The notes beneath the pieces were generated by a model. The model was not told the origin of the DNA. It was given only the letters and a program-made list of their open reading frames with translations, and ran no database searches. 64,000 nucleotides of DNA from Diploscapter coronatus (lineage: Eukaryota > Nematoda > Chromadorea > Rhabditida > Rhabditidae). Made by a program: the position numbers and the translations under genes. Of this stretch, positions 12,601 through 24,923 are shown in pieces. Where the stretch lies: NCBI GenBank assembly GCA_964036155.1, contig OZ038423.1:1798001-1862000 (forward strand). The letters run 5' to 3'. Position 1 is the first letter of the stretch. The number at the start of each line of letters is the position of its first letter.

Positions 12601-15600
12601 TGAAAAGGCGAAAGAACGGGGTGAATTTTATAAATTATGTGATTATAGAAACCTTTGAAAAATCCAGGAGACCAAAGATTGGAAAATGAGAAAAAATGAC
12701 TTGCCTTGTATTGAGCGTGAGGACTTCCGGGATCACTAGTAGAGCAAGTCAGTTCGATGTTGTCTCCAGCAATCACTTGTCGATTTGCCGCACTTGGCTC
12801 TGCTTTTCCCGGCTTCCTTTTCACCTGCAAGGAGATATTCATAATTCTTCTAAATGCACTGAGCTCTCACATCAATCAGCAAGCTGGCCCTGCCCTTCCT
12901 TTCCTGTGAGCCTGGCTGATCGTAGATCGTCAAATAGTTCACTGCTTCACACGTGTAATTCCCTGTCTGGTCTCTGCAAAAAGGCCATTTTACTGTAACA
13001 TTTTGAAAAATCCTCCACTAAATTTGCCTACCTTGAAATTGAAGGCAGCACAAGTCTTGGTCCATTGACGACAAACCCATCCGGCCCCATCCATCTGACT
13101 TCATTCGGCTTCGGATTTGCATCCACCAAACACTCCACTTCGACTCGCTCCTTTTCACTTGGATTCAGATATTTCTGAATAAATCTACTATAGAAAATTA
13201 TGAAAGAAGCGTCTGAATCGTAAGATTCATTGACATGTTCCCTATCAAAAATCTACCGAAAATTCTAAAACTAGCCCATTTAAACTAAGCTAGCTTGTCA
13301 AAATGGTCAAGAAGCCTCTTTATCATTCTTTTTTAAAAAGTCTACAAGACAATAAATTTAAAAAGTTTCTAATAATCCTGCTTATCTAACGATAGATAAT
13401 GCATACCTTGGTAGTGACAACAGGCCCATACTGCACAATGAGATTGAGCTCTGCACTGCCCTCTCCAACTGAGTTCTTCCCTCTGCACTCAAATCTGCCT
13501 GCCAGTTTTCTGTCGGCAACCAGTGCCCATTTGGGTGCAATATACCGCTCGCCTGTGTTGAGATGGATCCATTCATAACTGGGTGGGGATGGATTGGCAT
13601 GGGAATCGCAGCTGAGTTCGATGGACTGACCATCTTCAACTGTCAATTCGTCTGCAGGATGCACTCTCACGTACGGCTTGAATAAGACCTGCAAAGGAGA
13701 CATTTTTGTGGAATTAGAATAAATGCGTCAAATGTTAAACTCACATTCAACCTAGGTGACTTCACTTCCAAGGGAACTCGGTTCTCCATGGCCAAATTAC
13801 GCACACTGCAGGTCACAAACGCGTCGTTGTCGTCGGCGCGAACGCGAAAACTGTAATGCATCGAATGAGAAAATGAGAAATGAGAAATAAGAAATTCCAC
13901 AACGAGTGTATCTATCATGACCATTAATCTGTGCACTATATTTGCACGCAATTAAAGTGACATATCAATATACCGTAATTTGATGTTAATGGAATGGTAG
14001 TTAAATTTGAAAAAAAAAATTCTAATTGAAAAAATCAGCTCAGGATTAGGGTTGTCGATTTTTTTCACTTTATCCCCCACTCAAATGTCTTGATCCTATC
14101 TGTACTGATTGTCTATTAACATAAGACAGTAGTGTTCTCCTCACCTGAACGTGCTCTCGGTGACTTCCTCTCCCGCAGTCGCAACAGTGGCAGTTCTGTA
14201 GAGTCGCTGATCGGCCAGACTTCCATTGGGGAATTGCCACGTGAACACAGGCGAGGGACTGCCTCCTTCAGACGCGCATTTCACGACCAGCAACTCGCCT
14301 TCCACCAACGATTCCTCCGGAAAGTCCACTATCTTAGGCTCTCCAGGTGGCACTAAAATTCATTCATAACTTGCCTTTCTTCAAATAGGCCTTCTGAATA
14401 ATTCATAGAACACGGCAGTTTGTAAATGGCGGAATGCAAAATGGTGAAATGATAAAACGTTTTTTTGTATTTGACGAAATACTTTTTCCTACAGTTTCTT
14501 TCTACTCTCGTTCTCTAACATGATATTCCGCCATTTTATCATTTCGCTATTTACAAGCCGCCTATAGAAAACCACTATGTATCAATTTGCAAAATTCACT
14601 AGAATTTTTCCTTTTCCCTACACTTTATAGTTCTGAAATTTGGTGAATTATACAAGAATTGCTTCAAATTGAATTGCCAGTTCAATCAATTTATTTCCCC
14701 TTCCCTTTAGCAGAATGCTCTTCCCTATGTCTGTATGTCTCTGTTCTGCTTTCTGCTGCACATATTTGCATATCAGCTCATCAACGACTAAGAAAATAAT
14801 ATTTGACTGCAAGGGTCAGCATAGAAATGCAGAATAGCAGAGCAGAAGAAGGAAAAAAGAGGAGGTGGACCCATAACGAGGAAGCAGCAACGAGATTGTG
14901 CAGAGGATGCAGAGGAATCTAACAGAATCAGAATAAAAACATGTTCCTCTCTTCTGCTTGCTTGTTTCGTGCTCATAATGTGACTGCTTCTTCTATTTCT
15001 TGTCTGCGAATCACATATAACCATTTTCTTCCATGAATAAAACACAGTACCCTCCTAAAGGCTAATCAAAAAGTCAGGCGTTGTTTTGTCGAATTGTGGT
15101 TTAAAATGAGCGCGTCCTCTTCAAAATCAGCTTCTTCTTTCGCTTCGAGCTTTATTTGTTTCGTTTCGCCCCTTTGAAGTCCTTCATTTCTTCACTCCTT
15201 TTCAATCACTTCTCTGCATCTCTGCACTTCTTTTGTCTCAGCCGAATCGTTCATCTCACTGCTCTGCGCGCGAATGGAGAACGAATGGAATCAAAAGAAG
15301 TCGAGTCACGAATCGTGCAGCTTTTCCCGAGTTTCTCCGAGTTCGTCACTTTTTCTACAGACAATACACAAAGTCATGTAGAATATACTATTCATCAAAT
15401 AGGTCCTTGGAATTTGAAAACAAAATTAACATTATTGGCTTCAATGCTATTCTTACTATCTCTGATCAAGAATAATAGGCGAAAACAACACCTATGCTAA
15501 TTTCTGAATTCCAAAAATCAATTGGATGACCCAATAGAAAAGCAAAAACTCACAGAGAATGACGACTTTGGCCCGTTTGGTCATGAATTGCTCATCGCTG

Positions 15601-16308
15601 TCCTTCGAAAGCACCGTGCATTGATATTCTCCTTCCACAGAGCCACGAGTCACATTCGAGATGAGCAGATTGTAGATTCCCTGCAGAAAAATGATTAGCT
15701 TCGAGAAGCTCATCAAGCCGCCTTACTTTATTTACATCTCCTTTCAGTGCATAATGTGCCTTGTCTCGAATACCATTTTCATCGAAAACTATCCTGAATT
15801 TGAACTCTATCTTGAAAATCTGCCGAGAAATAACTCCATAAACTCGAGACGGAATAAGCGATGTACAAATTCGAATATGCAAAGTGTGCACTGCGTATGC
15901 ATAAATAGTCGTCGAACTCATTCTTTGAGAGCATGACGCAATCGAATAAAGTCTGTGCTGCAAACAACGAGCTAATTTTCGCGTATCAAAAGTCGTCAGT
16001 GTCATTTATTTCGTCTCAAGTAATCGGTTTTTGACAATACCTGACATTCTCCTTGTAGTATCGACTCCAGAGAACTTTGTAGTGTTTTTGATCTGCGTAT
16101 TCAGGTTTGAGTGAACAGGCCAATTCAGGCCCCTCCCCGCCAGGCGTAACGTAGTAATTTTCGTTGGGTGTTGTTTGAAATGCGTCGAGGTCTTCATAGC
16201 AGTCTGCAATGTGAAAATACGAAAATTATGCTTTTTCCACTAGACAGTTGACTTCTTACCCGCTATTCCTGTTAGAACTAGAAATAGCAGAGCCTGTAAA
16301 AGGCCCAT
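9625..16308 (-). CDS. syg-2: Nephrin/SYG-2-type immunoglobulin-superfamily adhesion receptor
   Basis: Twenty-three exons join in frame to 1091 residues: 16308-16260, 16203-16041, 15793-15727, 15680-15554, 14352-14145, 13850-13745, 13688-13407, 13174-13032, 12973-12871, 12824-12705, 12508-12353, 12065-11878, 11831-11699, 11653-11552, 11504-11419, 11370-11210, 11163-10862, 10819-10700, 10598-10418, 10361-10220, 10166-10029, 9984-9857, 9695-9625. A signal peptide (MGLLQALLFLVLTGIAG) precedes seven Ig domains (about 17-732), one fibronectin III domain (733-832), a Cys-containing juxtamembrane part, a transmembrane helix at about 943-967 and a 124-residue tail. Many Ig plus one FN3 marks the nephrin/hibris/SYG-2 branch; Kirrel/SYG-1 has five Ig and no FN3. 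In worms SYG-2 pairs with SYG-1 to specify synapse sites. Intron 10 uses a GC donor (12704); it is confirmed by the Ig tryptophan restored across the junction. The tail ends REVIV, a possible class II PDZ ligand. Confidence 0.88.
14413..14560. repeat. MITE-like inverted-repeat element, family with AAATGGCGGAATG arms
   Basis: Left arm 14413-14460 (GGCAGTTTGTAAATGGCGGAA...) pairs with right arm 14521-14560 (...TTCCGCCATTTTATCATTTC and TTTACAAGCCG). It lies in the 1.2-kb intron 4 of the nephrin-type gene. The same arms occur at 57491-57699, so this is a dispersed family. Confidence 0.7.
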
Positions 16309-19102
16309 TTCGAATGGGTGAAATCTAGAGCGGCTTCAGGTTTGACGAAGGGCTGAAATGAAGCAAATCAGAGTTAATGATTGTGTTTGCAAATATGTAC
16401 ATGTGTCGATTGAATGAATGAATGAATAGAGCAGAAATAGAGCAGAGGGGAGATTATTGCTTTTGGTGAGGTCAAATGAGAGATTAGATCTGTTGCTCTT
16501 TGTGGTGGTAGTGAAGAAAAGTGTCTGGTGCTAATGGATAAAAGGAAGGACATGGCAAAATCTAACAGATCCAGGCAAAAACATTTTAGCAGATGAGGGG
16601 AATTAGACAAATGACTGAGTGAGATAAGCACGTTTGAATGACAAACCGATAGAGGGGACATGAATATGTTGACTGATTCAACTATACGGCTGTATGCGAA
16701 TAATGAGATCGAGTGAAATAAATCTGTCTCCGGATTGTGGATCGAAAAGATCGAATTAACACAGGGACAGGCAATTTATGAGCAAGAAAATTGTAGGGAT
16801 TAACTATTGGAGTATGAGGGAGCAAGACAGATGAAGAGTGGGCAGAGAGGCAGAATGAAGGTCGCTAGAGTAACAGAGTAGCACTCTGTATGCAGGTGTG
16901 CGGTGCGCGACCTCTGCATGGATGGGAAGCAGAGAAGCATTGCCTCGAGCAGCTTGATGACTGAGGAAGGGCTCTATAATAATGGAGAGGAGACTGTTGA
17001 ACCACAGTGGTTATTATTCGGGAAGACAGACTGAATGAATTAGGCAAAACGTGTATGCGGCAGAATCGGGAACGAACTCAAAGGGAGCTGCGCGCTCAGA
17101 GCCATATGGTAAAAAAGGACTCTGTCAAGGTGACAAAAAAACTGGAGGTCATAAATTCGAGTAGATCACTAGTAATTAGCCTGCTGCTTTGTGGTCAATG
17201 TTGACAGAATTTGAAATGAATATTTTCTTCTTCTTCTTCTTTTCTGTATGAATGCGTTCAATGTTGGAATCTGCGAACGAACTGAACATTCTCCTTTCCT
17301 TTAATTCGTTGACTCAGTGAATTGAGAAAAATATGCACATTAAAACTTGTGAGACAATGACAATGAAGTACGAAAGAATGGAGGATTCGAGGAGGGCGAC
17401 AGAGAAGCCGACACTGTAATTATGCAGGCAGACTGTAGAAGGCAGAAGACTATGAAATGTGAATGCAGAAGAAGAAGAAGATATACGATAGATGAAGGCT
17501 GAGGCACGGAGGAACTGTGCGCTCAGCAAAAACTGGTCAAAGCAATAGAAGCCGAAGCAGAAGCGACAGGCAGGGAAATGAGCGAAACACGAACGAAGAT
17601 TTCGAAGAGTCGAATAGAGGCTGCAGGGTGAAGCCTAGCAGAAAAGAAATTGAAATGGAAACGAAGACTGCAGATTGGACAAGAAACAATTATACAAGGC
17701 AGGAAGGCAGAAGAGAAAGGCATGCGCAAGTTAGACCGAATCCAAATACAGACACGAGCGGGCAGAGATTATGAATCGCTGCCAGAGAAGAGAAATCCAC
17801 TCTGATGCAATGCAAGCAATATATTGTATGACTCGAGCATGGAAATATTAATTTTTGATGGGAAAGTCGATGCAAAAAGTTATTGAAATCGGCAAATGAC
17901 AGATTGATTCAAAAACGGTCCGACTGCCTTCTTCGGTCATTTACAGATTGGCAGAGGAAACACACACTTGGAAGTAGTGACTAACAAAGGGATCATTGCA
18001 TATAAGAAGTGAGAATGTTGAAGAGAAAGGGATGAATGAGAAAGAGATGCAAATTTAAGGATACAGAGGTGAAGAGAGGGGAGAAGTGAAAAAGTGAATG
18101 GAATGAGATCTGCCCTGGTCATAGACAACAACAAATAGACATCGATACATATAGAGATAGACATAGATAATGATTCGACATGGCGAATGGGGGAAGATGC
18201 AACTGACATAGAGAAGGAGGGAAGAGAGGCTGACACTGCAAACGATCCGCGACCTGAGACCCGAGGCACGTAAAGAAGACAAGAAGACGACCGAACGATG
18301 CAGAATGCAGATACAGGGCATAGATACGAGAAGGGGGAGGAGAGGTGATGAGAGAACACATGTTACTGAGACAGACGCACAAGACATTCACACCACGATA
18401 CATTTCCGAGAGGGGAAGACAAAGACAAAGACACGTCCAAAGACGGGATTTGAAAAATTGCAAATCGGAATTGGGGAAATGCATCAAAACAGTGACTCGA
18501 ACTATGCAAGAGGAAATGTGTCCCAAACAACAACAACATTCTCTTGTTGCGAAGAGTTGCAGATGAGAAGAGACGAATGACTGGCTGGCAGTAAGTCAGA
18601 ATTGGAAAGTACGAAAGGTTTGTAGTAGCCCTCTCCCTCCCTGTCTGTCTGTGTATTTCTATGTGCAACTAAAGAGGAACGAGGAGAGAGCAAAAGATAA
18701 AGAAAAACGAGCATTGGGTCGAGCGACGAAAGACGGAATATGCAAACATAGGTAGTGACCGGTAACAGAGAGGAGGGAAAAAATAGAAGAAGAAGAAGAA
18801 AGCTAAGAAATGTAGGTTGAAGGCAAAGAGAAAAGGAGTAAAGGGAACGAGTCCTGGTCAAGGGGTAAGGGGTGAGGGGCATAGAGCAAAGCTGCATACC
18901 GAATACGGATATGTGAGGAAGGGATCGAGTTGCACGCATTGATGGATGTGTGATAATGGATAGATGAATGAATGTATACAGACCTGGGGAGGACGATCGT
19001 CAGGGTACCTTTTGCGACCTACCCCCAGTATATTTTCTTTCCGTCTAACGGAAATTCTCACTATGTATGGATTTACAGTAGAGAATTGGAAGGGTTCCAA
19101 AT

Positions 19103-19124
19103 GATTATCTCTCTCTCTCTCTCT
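19103..19124. repeat. TC dinucleotide microsatellite
   Basis: A run of TC repeats (TCTCTCTCTCTC) interrupts the otherwise purine-rich plus strand. Confidence 0.8.
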
Positions 19125-21590
19125 TGGCTGGAAGAATTGCTGCAATCAATTAGATTAGATTGTCATTGTGTTGATTGTGGTGATAAGAAACAGAAGACAT
19201 GAAATGAGACAATGAGACAAGCGAAACAACAAACGACATCAGTTGATGCTGATTGACTGCATGCTTACATTGCAAATTGCAGACGAGATGGATAAAACAA
19301 CAAAGGAGACTGTTAGGGCGAATGTTGAAAGTTGGAATGCGAAAGGCGATGGTCAATTTTCGTTAGCCCCCGATGTAAAAGGCGTGCTTTCTCTCTGCTT
19401 CTTTTTCTTTCTAAGAAAGTGACAACAAACAATTGAGTGAAGGAGAAAAGACAGAGAGGGAGAGAAGGAAAGTGAGTCTTCCTTCCCTTTCTCTCTGCTT
19501 CTTTGATTCTCTCGATTCTCGACTCTCGCTCACCGTCTGCTGACTGTGATTGTGCAGATGCGCTGTGTGATTCGCACTGATCTTCTCTCGATTCGCAAAC
19601 CAATCGGAAACGGACCAAAAAGTGGAAGGAAAATTGAGAGAATTCGATCGAAGAGTGATAAAAAATAATGAAAATCACAAATTGCAGAGGGCAAAAGGCA
19701 GTGGAGAACGAGTTTGTGAAACTGCAGTGAAATTGAACAAAGACTGAAACAAACTGAACAGAGAGAAGGAGAAGGATGAGGTCAATGGAGGATTGAGAAT
19801 TGGGAATTGAGCAGAGCAATAAAGGAAATGACGATAGTTGACTGACTCAATGAGTAGAATTGCTGAATTATGACAACACAGAGACAGCACAGGAAAGGGA
19901 AATTGGACAGTGAAATTGAATGGAATTGGAGTGAATTGAACTCGATCCTCGATCAAATGAAGCGTACAGTTCTAGCTGCTGACTGCTGAATGAATGACTG
20001 CAAAGCACTGCAAACACGCATGGATCGAGGCAGAGGCGGAGGAAATGAGTGAATGAGGAATGAGAATGGAGAATGAAATTGGAAGGAAGAAGGCAAATCG
20101 CCCACAGATAATTGCTGCGATCGAGTGAAGACTGAAAATTACATTGGAAAACGTGCAGAAGAAGGGGATGGAAAGACTTGACTGTTGCGTGAAATTGGGA
20201 AATTGGACAGAACGAACTGGGGAAGCATTGCACAAAGGAAGAGCACAACAAATCTGGAACAAGGTCGAAACTGGCAGGCTTGAATAGAGAAATCCACTGA
20301 TGCACACAGGCAGAATGCAGAGAGTGCAGAGCAGGTAGAGGCGGAAAGAACATGGCAGGTCGAATCATAATTAGAGCCTGACTGACTAGACTATGTGAAA
20401 GGAATTGGCTAACTGAATAATTGCAGTGGCATTCACCGGGGGAAATTTGTGCACGGTCAGTTGACAGGAACACAGAGGGACAAGAGAAAACATAACAGTG
20501 CAACAGCATAGTGCTAAAGGGTAACTGAGCATTTATTAGTGTTGGACAGCATAACAAACAGATCGAGAAGGGCACTAAATCTGGAAGGTCGCTTTGAATG
20601 ACAGACAGACTGAGTCATCTCTGCATCCCTAAATGGTGATAATGTTGTGGAGGCGAGAAGTTTTCTTCAAGACGAGAGGAGGGAAGACTAAATGCTCTCT
20701 GATGGGTCTCCTGAGAGGACAATAGTCCGATGGAATGAGAGAAAAGGAGCAGAGATGCTCTTCCAGATATACTTCATTTTCGAGACACAATACTGAAGAA
20801 GACACCAAATGAATGGGAAAAATTGCGAAGTGAAGGATGGAAACAAGGCTACGCAGGAGGGCCGACAGAAATACACGAGGCATGCAAAGTGCAGGTTTGG
20901 AGCTTGGAGCAGATAAAGCAGAGCAATGCTTGTGAGGTGCTCAGGTGGACTACACTTATTAATCACTTGTCAAAAGAGGCTGCAGAGGTTGCAAAGGGGA
21001 AGAGCTCTTCAGAGGAATCGGCCAATTTCGCAGTTGTTGTTAGGTGATTTTTGAAGTACCGCGATTGATAAGAAAATTGCTGCTGTTTGCTTGCTTGTTT
21101 GTACACATTGTTGGAAGAAATGATGAATGAAAATAAGATCAACCAGAACAAGGCAATCTGAGAAGGAATAAGGAATCGAGCTGAATTGGAACTGTGAATG
21201 TAAATGGCGCCACACACACACATAGAGATTCGATTGAACGCGGACGCAGCAGCAATGGACTCGGTGAATGCAGTGCGGAAAGACGGAAAGATTGCCTACT
21301 GCACTGTCTGAATGTCGCCACTCGCTAACTGCACACCTCTCTCCTTCTCGTTCTATTTTGCCTTTCTCCGTTTCCGGTCTGTCGATTGGCCAGTCTGCGT
21401 GGTGCAGAGTTGCGAGCAAAAAGAGATGAGGACCGGCAGCGAGCCGCACGAGAAATGAGATCGAATGGAACGAATCAATTGAAACGCAGAAATGGAGAAG
21501 TGCGCGAATGAACACCAGCACAGCCAGTGGAGAATCGAGCAGAAGTGAGAGCAATTGCAACTGTCTTTGTATTTGATACAGAGGAAAGAA

Positions 21591-21596
21591 TTTATT
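21591..21596 (-). terminator. Candidate polyadenylation signal of claudin-like gene
   Basis: TTTATT on the plus strand reads AATAAA on the minus strand, 153 bases beyond the stop codon of the claudin-like gene. Confidence 0.5.
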
Positions 21597-21748
21597 TGAT
21601 AAAAAGTCGAAACGACTTGTTCAAGTTCCAAAACTCGTTCGTCAATTTTTACAAACATGGACTTAAAGCTATCGCTGTATTTGGCATGAGTTGGGCTGGT
21701 TGAGATTTTGCGAAATCGTTGATTTCTTCCCGAAGAAGAAACTCGCAT

Positions 21749-22957
21749 TCACGGTCTCCAGCTGGGATCGTTTTCGTGTTGCGTGGTTCTCTTGAGCACC
21801 AAACCGCTATTAAGATCATACGATCTCTCGTTGGTCGGCATGCTCGAGAACAGATTGGCGATATTGCAAATCAGCAGGAAGACTGTCAAAAACAAGGTAC
21901 TCACTACCAACCAATATGAATAGCCTAGCTGAAAGAATTCATCAAGTTTGCCAATCAACTAGCATTTTTAAAGCTCACCGTTCGTGCGAACCCTTGATCG
22001 AAAGTTTTGTAGCTAGATTTGATGCCATAAAATATGACTGAAAATGTCAGGCAAAGAAATAGCAAAACTGAGAAGAAAGCCTTGCTGAATCGAATCCACG
22101 CAGCACTCACGAATCTGCAATCGAGATTTATCGTTTCTATTATTGATTGGGAGATAACGTCGATATTCAAAAATTACGCTATTCGTCTCGTTTCTTTTCT
22201 GCGCGACTCACTATTTCGTCCCAAAATCGAATTCTAATTGCTGCATGAATATCGATTTTCTCGTCAATCAACAACACTTCGTTTCAATTGAATTTTACAA
22301 AGTTCATCAAGAAGATTGCAAATCTTGAAGTTAGGCATAAAGCTAGGGATAAGGCTAGAAATAGGGCCGATAAGACTGTATGTTGCCTTAAAATAATCAG
22401 CTTATCGTGTAGAGCATTCTAATTTTGTTGATCGTCTCTTATCTCATTTCAATAAAATTCTACAAGATGAACTTGTGAAATTCATCCATAACACACTTTA
22501 CGAATTGATGAACTACGAGGAAAAACTTTTCAAATTTGCGAAATTTGAAGCCAACTTACACAGAATTAATTGCCAGACAAGTCGCCATCAAAACTGCTGC
22601 AATGGCTCCCCACATCGTTGAGAAAACGACTATCACATAAGTGGGGCCATTCTGAATGGAAACTGATAATCATGTTAATAAAAAAGAATCATTTCCATCA
22701 TTCTATTTTACCTTCCACTTCTTAATTTCATTTGAGCACGTTCCACTCTGAACACAAGTCCAAGGGAACAAGCCTTCTGCGCTTGAAATGAATATTCCTG
22801 GTATGCTCATCACTGTCCATTCTAAACATTGCAATTTTGAAAATTCCTGCAGAAAACTCAACTAACGTGAAGTGAACATAGCAGCTATTGCCAATCCAAG
22901 AATGATTAGGGATAGAACCAAGGAAACTGCTGTGAAGGTTTGATTCTTGATGTGCAT
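21749..22957 (-). CDS. Four-pass claudin-like (Clc-like) membrane protein
   Basis: Five exons join in frame to 202 residues: 22957-22867, 22821-22712, 22651-22560, 22114-21979, 21928-21749. Four hydrophobic segments at about 8-29, 71-95, 105-130 and 146-170 give a tetraspan topology with both ends inside. The first extracellular loop has W32 and G47-L48...W51-T-C53...C59, which matches the claudin superfamily signature (W-GLW-C-C) with a spacer. In nematodes such proteins (CLC and Clc-like families) act in epithelial junctions or as channel-associated subunits; which applies here cannot be told. The tail is short, polar and without a C-terminal PDZ motif. A splice donor (GTGAAT) overlaps the stop codon, but the frame it would open runs through the AATAAA at 21596, so I kept the stop. 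Confidence 0.78.
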
Positions 22958-24195
22958 TGCAACTAGAGGTAATCAATCTGAAAGTGAAAAATATGCAACA
23001 TTAGAAATGAGCAGAAAGGAATACAACAATGTACAAATTCAGCTGTAGTTATCGGACTATCTGCTTATCTGCAATGTGGGAAGGCATCTAACGTATTAGC
23101 GTTAGAAAGGTGTCAGAAAGGGTGGTTTGAAATGTTGAGCTGTAAGAAAAGACGGAGAAGAGGAGTGATTAGTAAAGGATAGGTTATGAAAGGAAAAGGT
23201 GGAAGAGTGAATCACTAACGGACAGAGTCAGATTCAGATTCATTTGCATTGATGACCAATCCGTTTGGAATATGGAAAGACTACGCAACTTGGGGAGAGG
23301 AAAAGAAGCAGAGTTGTATGGAATTTGCAGCCTTTGCATGCGAAATTATCGGTTTAAAATGCGTAACGCATTGACAACATTGACATTGATAAGCAAGGAA
23401 TTGTTTAGTTTGAACACCTTGATTGGAAAGCCGGGCTCGATGAGTAATGTTGATGTACCTATCACTAGTCACCTATCAGGTAATCAAATAGTCCCCCTTG
23501 TCAATAGTTCTCCTCTCTAAATAATGACTTATTTTCATGCACCATTTTTGGATTTTCTGTGAATAATCTGGTGGCTCGTTGCATGCATTCATTCCATTAA
23601 AATGCTATGGCAATTTTACTGCCGACTAATTGATAAACTCGAAGAGCAATTGTAAACAAACTTTGATCTGAGCACATACTGATTATGTGTTACGGCATTT
23701 CATTTACTTATTCATCATACAGACGATCTTCCTCGGACTATTTGTACTACAATGTTTCATCAGTCAATAGTATATCTTTAGCGCCTGTGTCGACAACTCT
23801 CGGAACCTCTCAGAGGGAACAAGGCTCCTATAGGAAGATTTCGGAGGTTCTAAGAGTTTTCTGAGTCCGAATATTGCGGGCACTGGTCATTTCCCACCTC
23901 GGCTAATAATTCGCAAGAAACCATCCTCTGATTGTCTACGCATTCTGTGTGATCCTATACAAATTATTCAAACTCTTCAGCTGATAGGAGTGGAGGAATG
24001 GGAATCGAATTTAGAAGTGCCCAATGCAAAAGGCATAAAGGCATCCTATCTGAATGACAGACTGAGGGAGATTTGATGAAATAGTGAATGATTGTGAAGA
24101 GATAGAGAAAACGAGAGAAGTGGGAGGGAGGGAAAGCATCTGCCTGGTTGAGAGATGTGAAGGAGCCCCCTTCCTCTCTGCCTCATTCTGTAAGC
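22958..24195. other. Divergent promoter interval, no gene seen
   Basis: This is the 1.2-kb gap between the claudin-like gene (minus) and the elevenin gene (plus). It must hold both promoters. An 82-codon plus-strand frame at 23,272 has no signal peptide, domain or splice support. Around 23,790-23,870 imperfect inverted words (ACTCTCGGAACCTCT and AGGTTCTAAGAGT) suggest a small hairpin. Confidence 0.45.
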
Positions 24196-24923
24196 ATGTC
24201 TCGGCTCACGCTGCCACTCGTCCTCCTTCTCACAATTATTCCCCTCGTCGTGTCAGCCCTGGATTGCAGGTATCCATTCATTCATTCCATCCACGCCACC
24301 CACTCGTTCAGTATACATCAGGCTTGTAAAAAAATTACTCTAAATCTCAGTCAGAACCGCATAGGGTCTTACACCGAATTTCATGACACTTGTAGGCTGT
24401 TTGTGTACCTGAAACGTCTAAAATGCGTGCGAATTATATGGTTCTACACACAGGCTCTTTTCCTATGCAATAGGCGAAATAGTCTGCTTCATGCTCATTT
24501 TTTACAAGCCTGTCATACTCATACTTCACTGTTCAGACACTAAATTGGGCCCTCAATTTTTCGAATTCGATTTTAATTGGAGAAAAAACCTTCAGAAAGT
24601 TTTCGTTTGCTCCAGCGTGTCGTGGAATCATGCTAAAAAGAGCTGCACCTGCACAACCAAAGGTGAATTGTAAAACTAGACCTTTATTGACTTTCTGCAA
24701 AAGAGTTGGGACTATCTGTGAATGACGTTCTCTGCTCATTAGTTCTGCAAACCGAAAATAATTGCTTGATAACAATGTTGAGTTTGAGATGGATATGCTG
24801 GTTAAAGTTTTGGAAGCAGCAGAAACGAGAGGCCAAGAAGAAATTACTGTGCCCGTTGACTGGCTCATAAGGGTTCTCAACGAGAACACTGAGCAATCAC
24901 ATAACTTGAAAGGTTCGATTTGA
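24196..24923 (+). CDS. snet-1: Elevenin-family neuropeptide precursor (SNET-1-like)
   Basis: Three exons, 24196-24269, 24596-24662 and 24783-24923, join in frame to 93 residues. A signal peptide (residues 1-21, leucine/valine-rich, ending VVSA) is followed by LDCRKFSFAPACRGIML and the dibasic site KR (39-40). The D-C-R-K-F-x-F-x-P-x-C-R-G-I pattern with two cysteines forming one ring is the elevenin (L11) signature. The mature peptide is split by intron 1 inside the codon after the first Cys. Elevenins act through a rhodopsin-type GPCR; the worm member, as I recall it, is SNET-1. Exon 3 encodes an acidic, amphipathic C-terminal piece (EEITVPVDWLIRVLNEN) and is inferred: its acceptor (GTTGAG) has no pyrimidine tract. 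If intron 2 is retained, the frame instead ends near 24,723 with four more cysteines after the mature peptide. Confidence 0.8.

Larger units (their letters stand above)
16309..21748. other. 5.4 kb without a gene; long purine-rich tract on plus strand
   Basis: From about 16,370 to 21,550 the plus strand is dominated by GGAGA/GAATG/AAGGA words and the minus strand is pyrimidine-rich. The many long minus-strand frames (Ser, Leu, Phe, Cys, His-rich) follow from this composition and have no splice-linked partners. Part may be promoter or 5' region of the nephrin-type gene, which begins at 16,308 and is read away from here. The left part of 21,590-21,748 is probably the 3'UTR of the claudin-like gene. 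Confidence 0.5.

Noticed and set aside
18119..20575. Several 100-235-codon minus-strand frames rich in Ser, Leu, Phe and Cys
   Set aside because: They follow from the pyrimidine-rich minus strand, overlap one another in different frames and resemble no family.
21353..21748. Possible extra last exon of the claudin-like gene (SDSFKSMFVKIDERVLELEQ)
   Set aside because: In phase with a donor overlapping the stop, but the frame reads through the AATAAA at 21,596, so this is more likely 3'UTR.
23272..23520. 82-codon plus-strand frame
   Set aside because: No recognisable domain, signal peptide or splice continuation.
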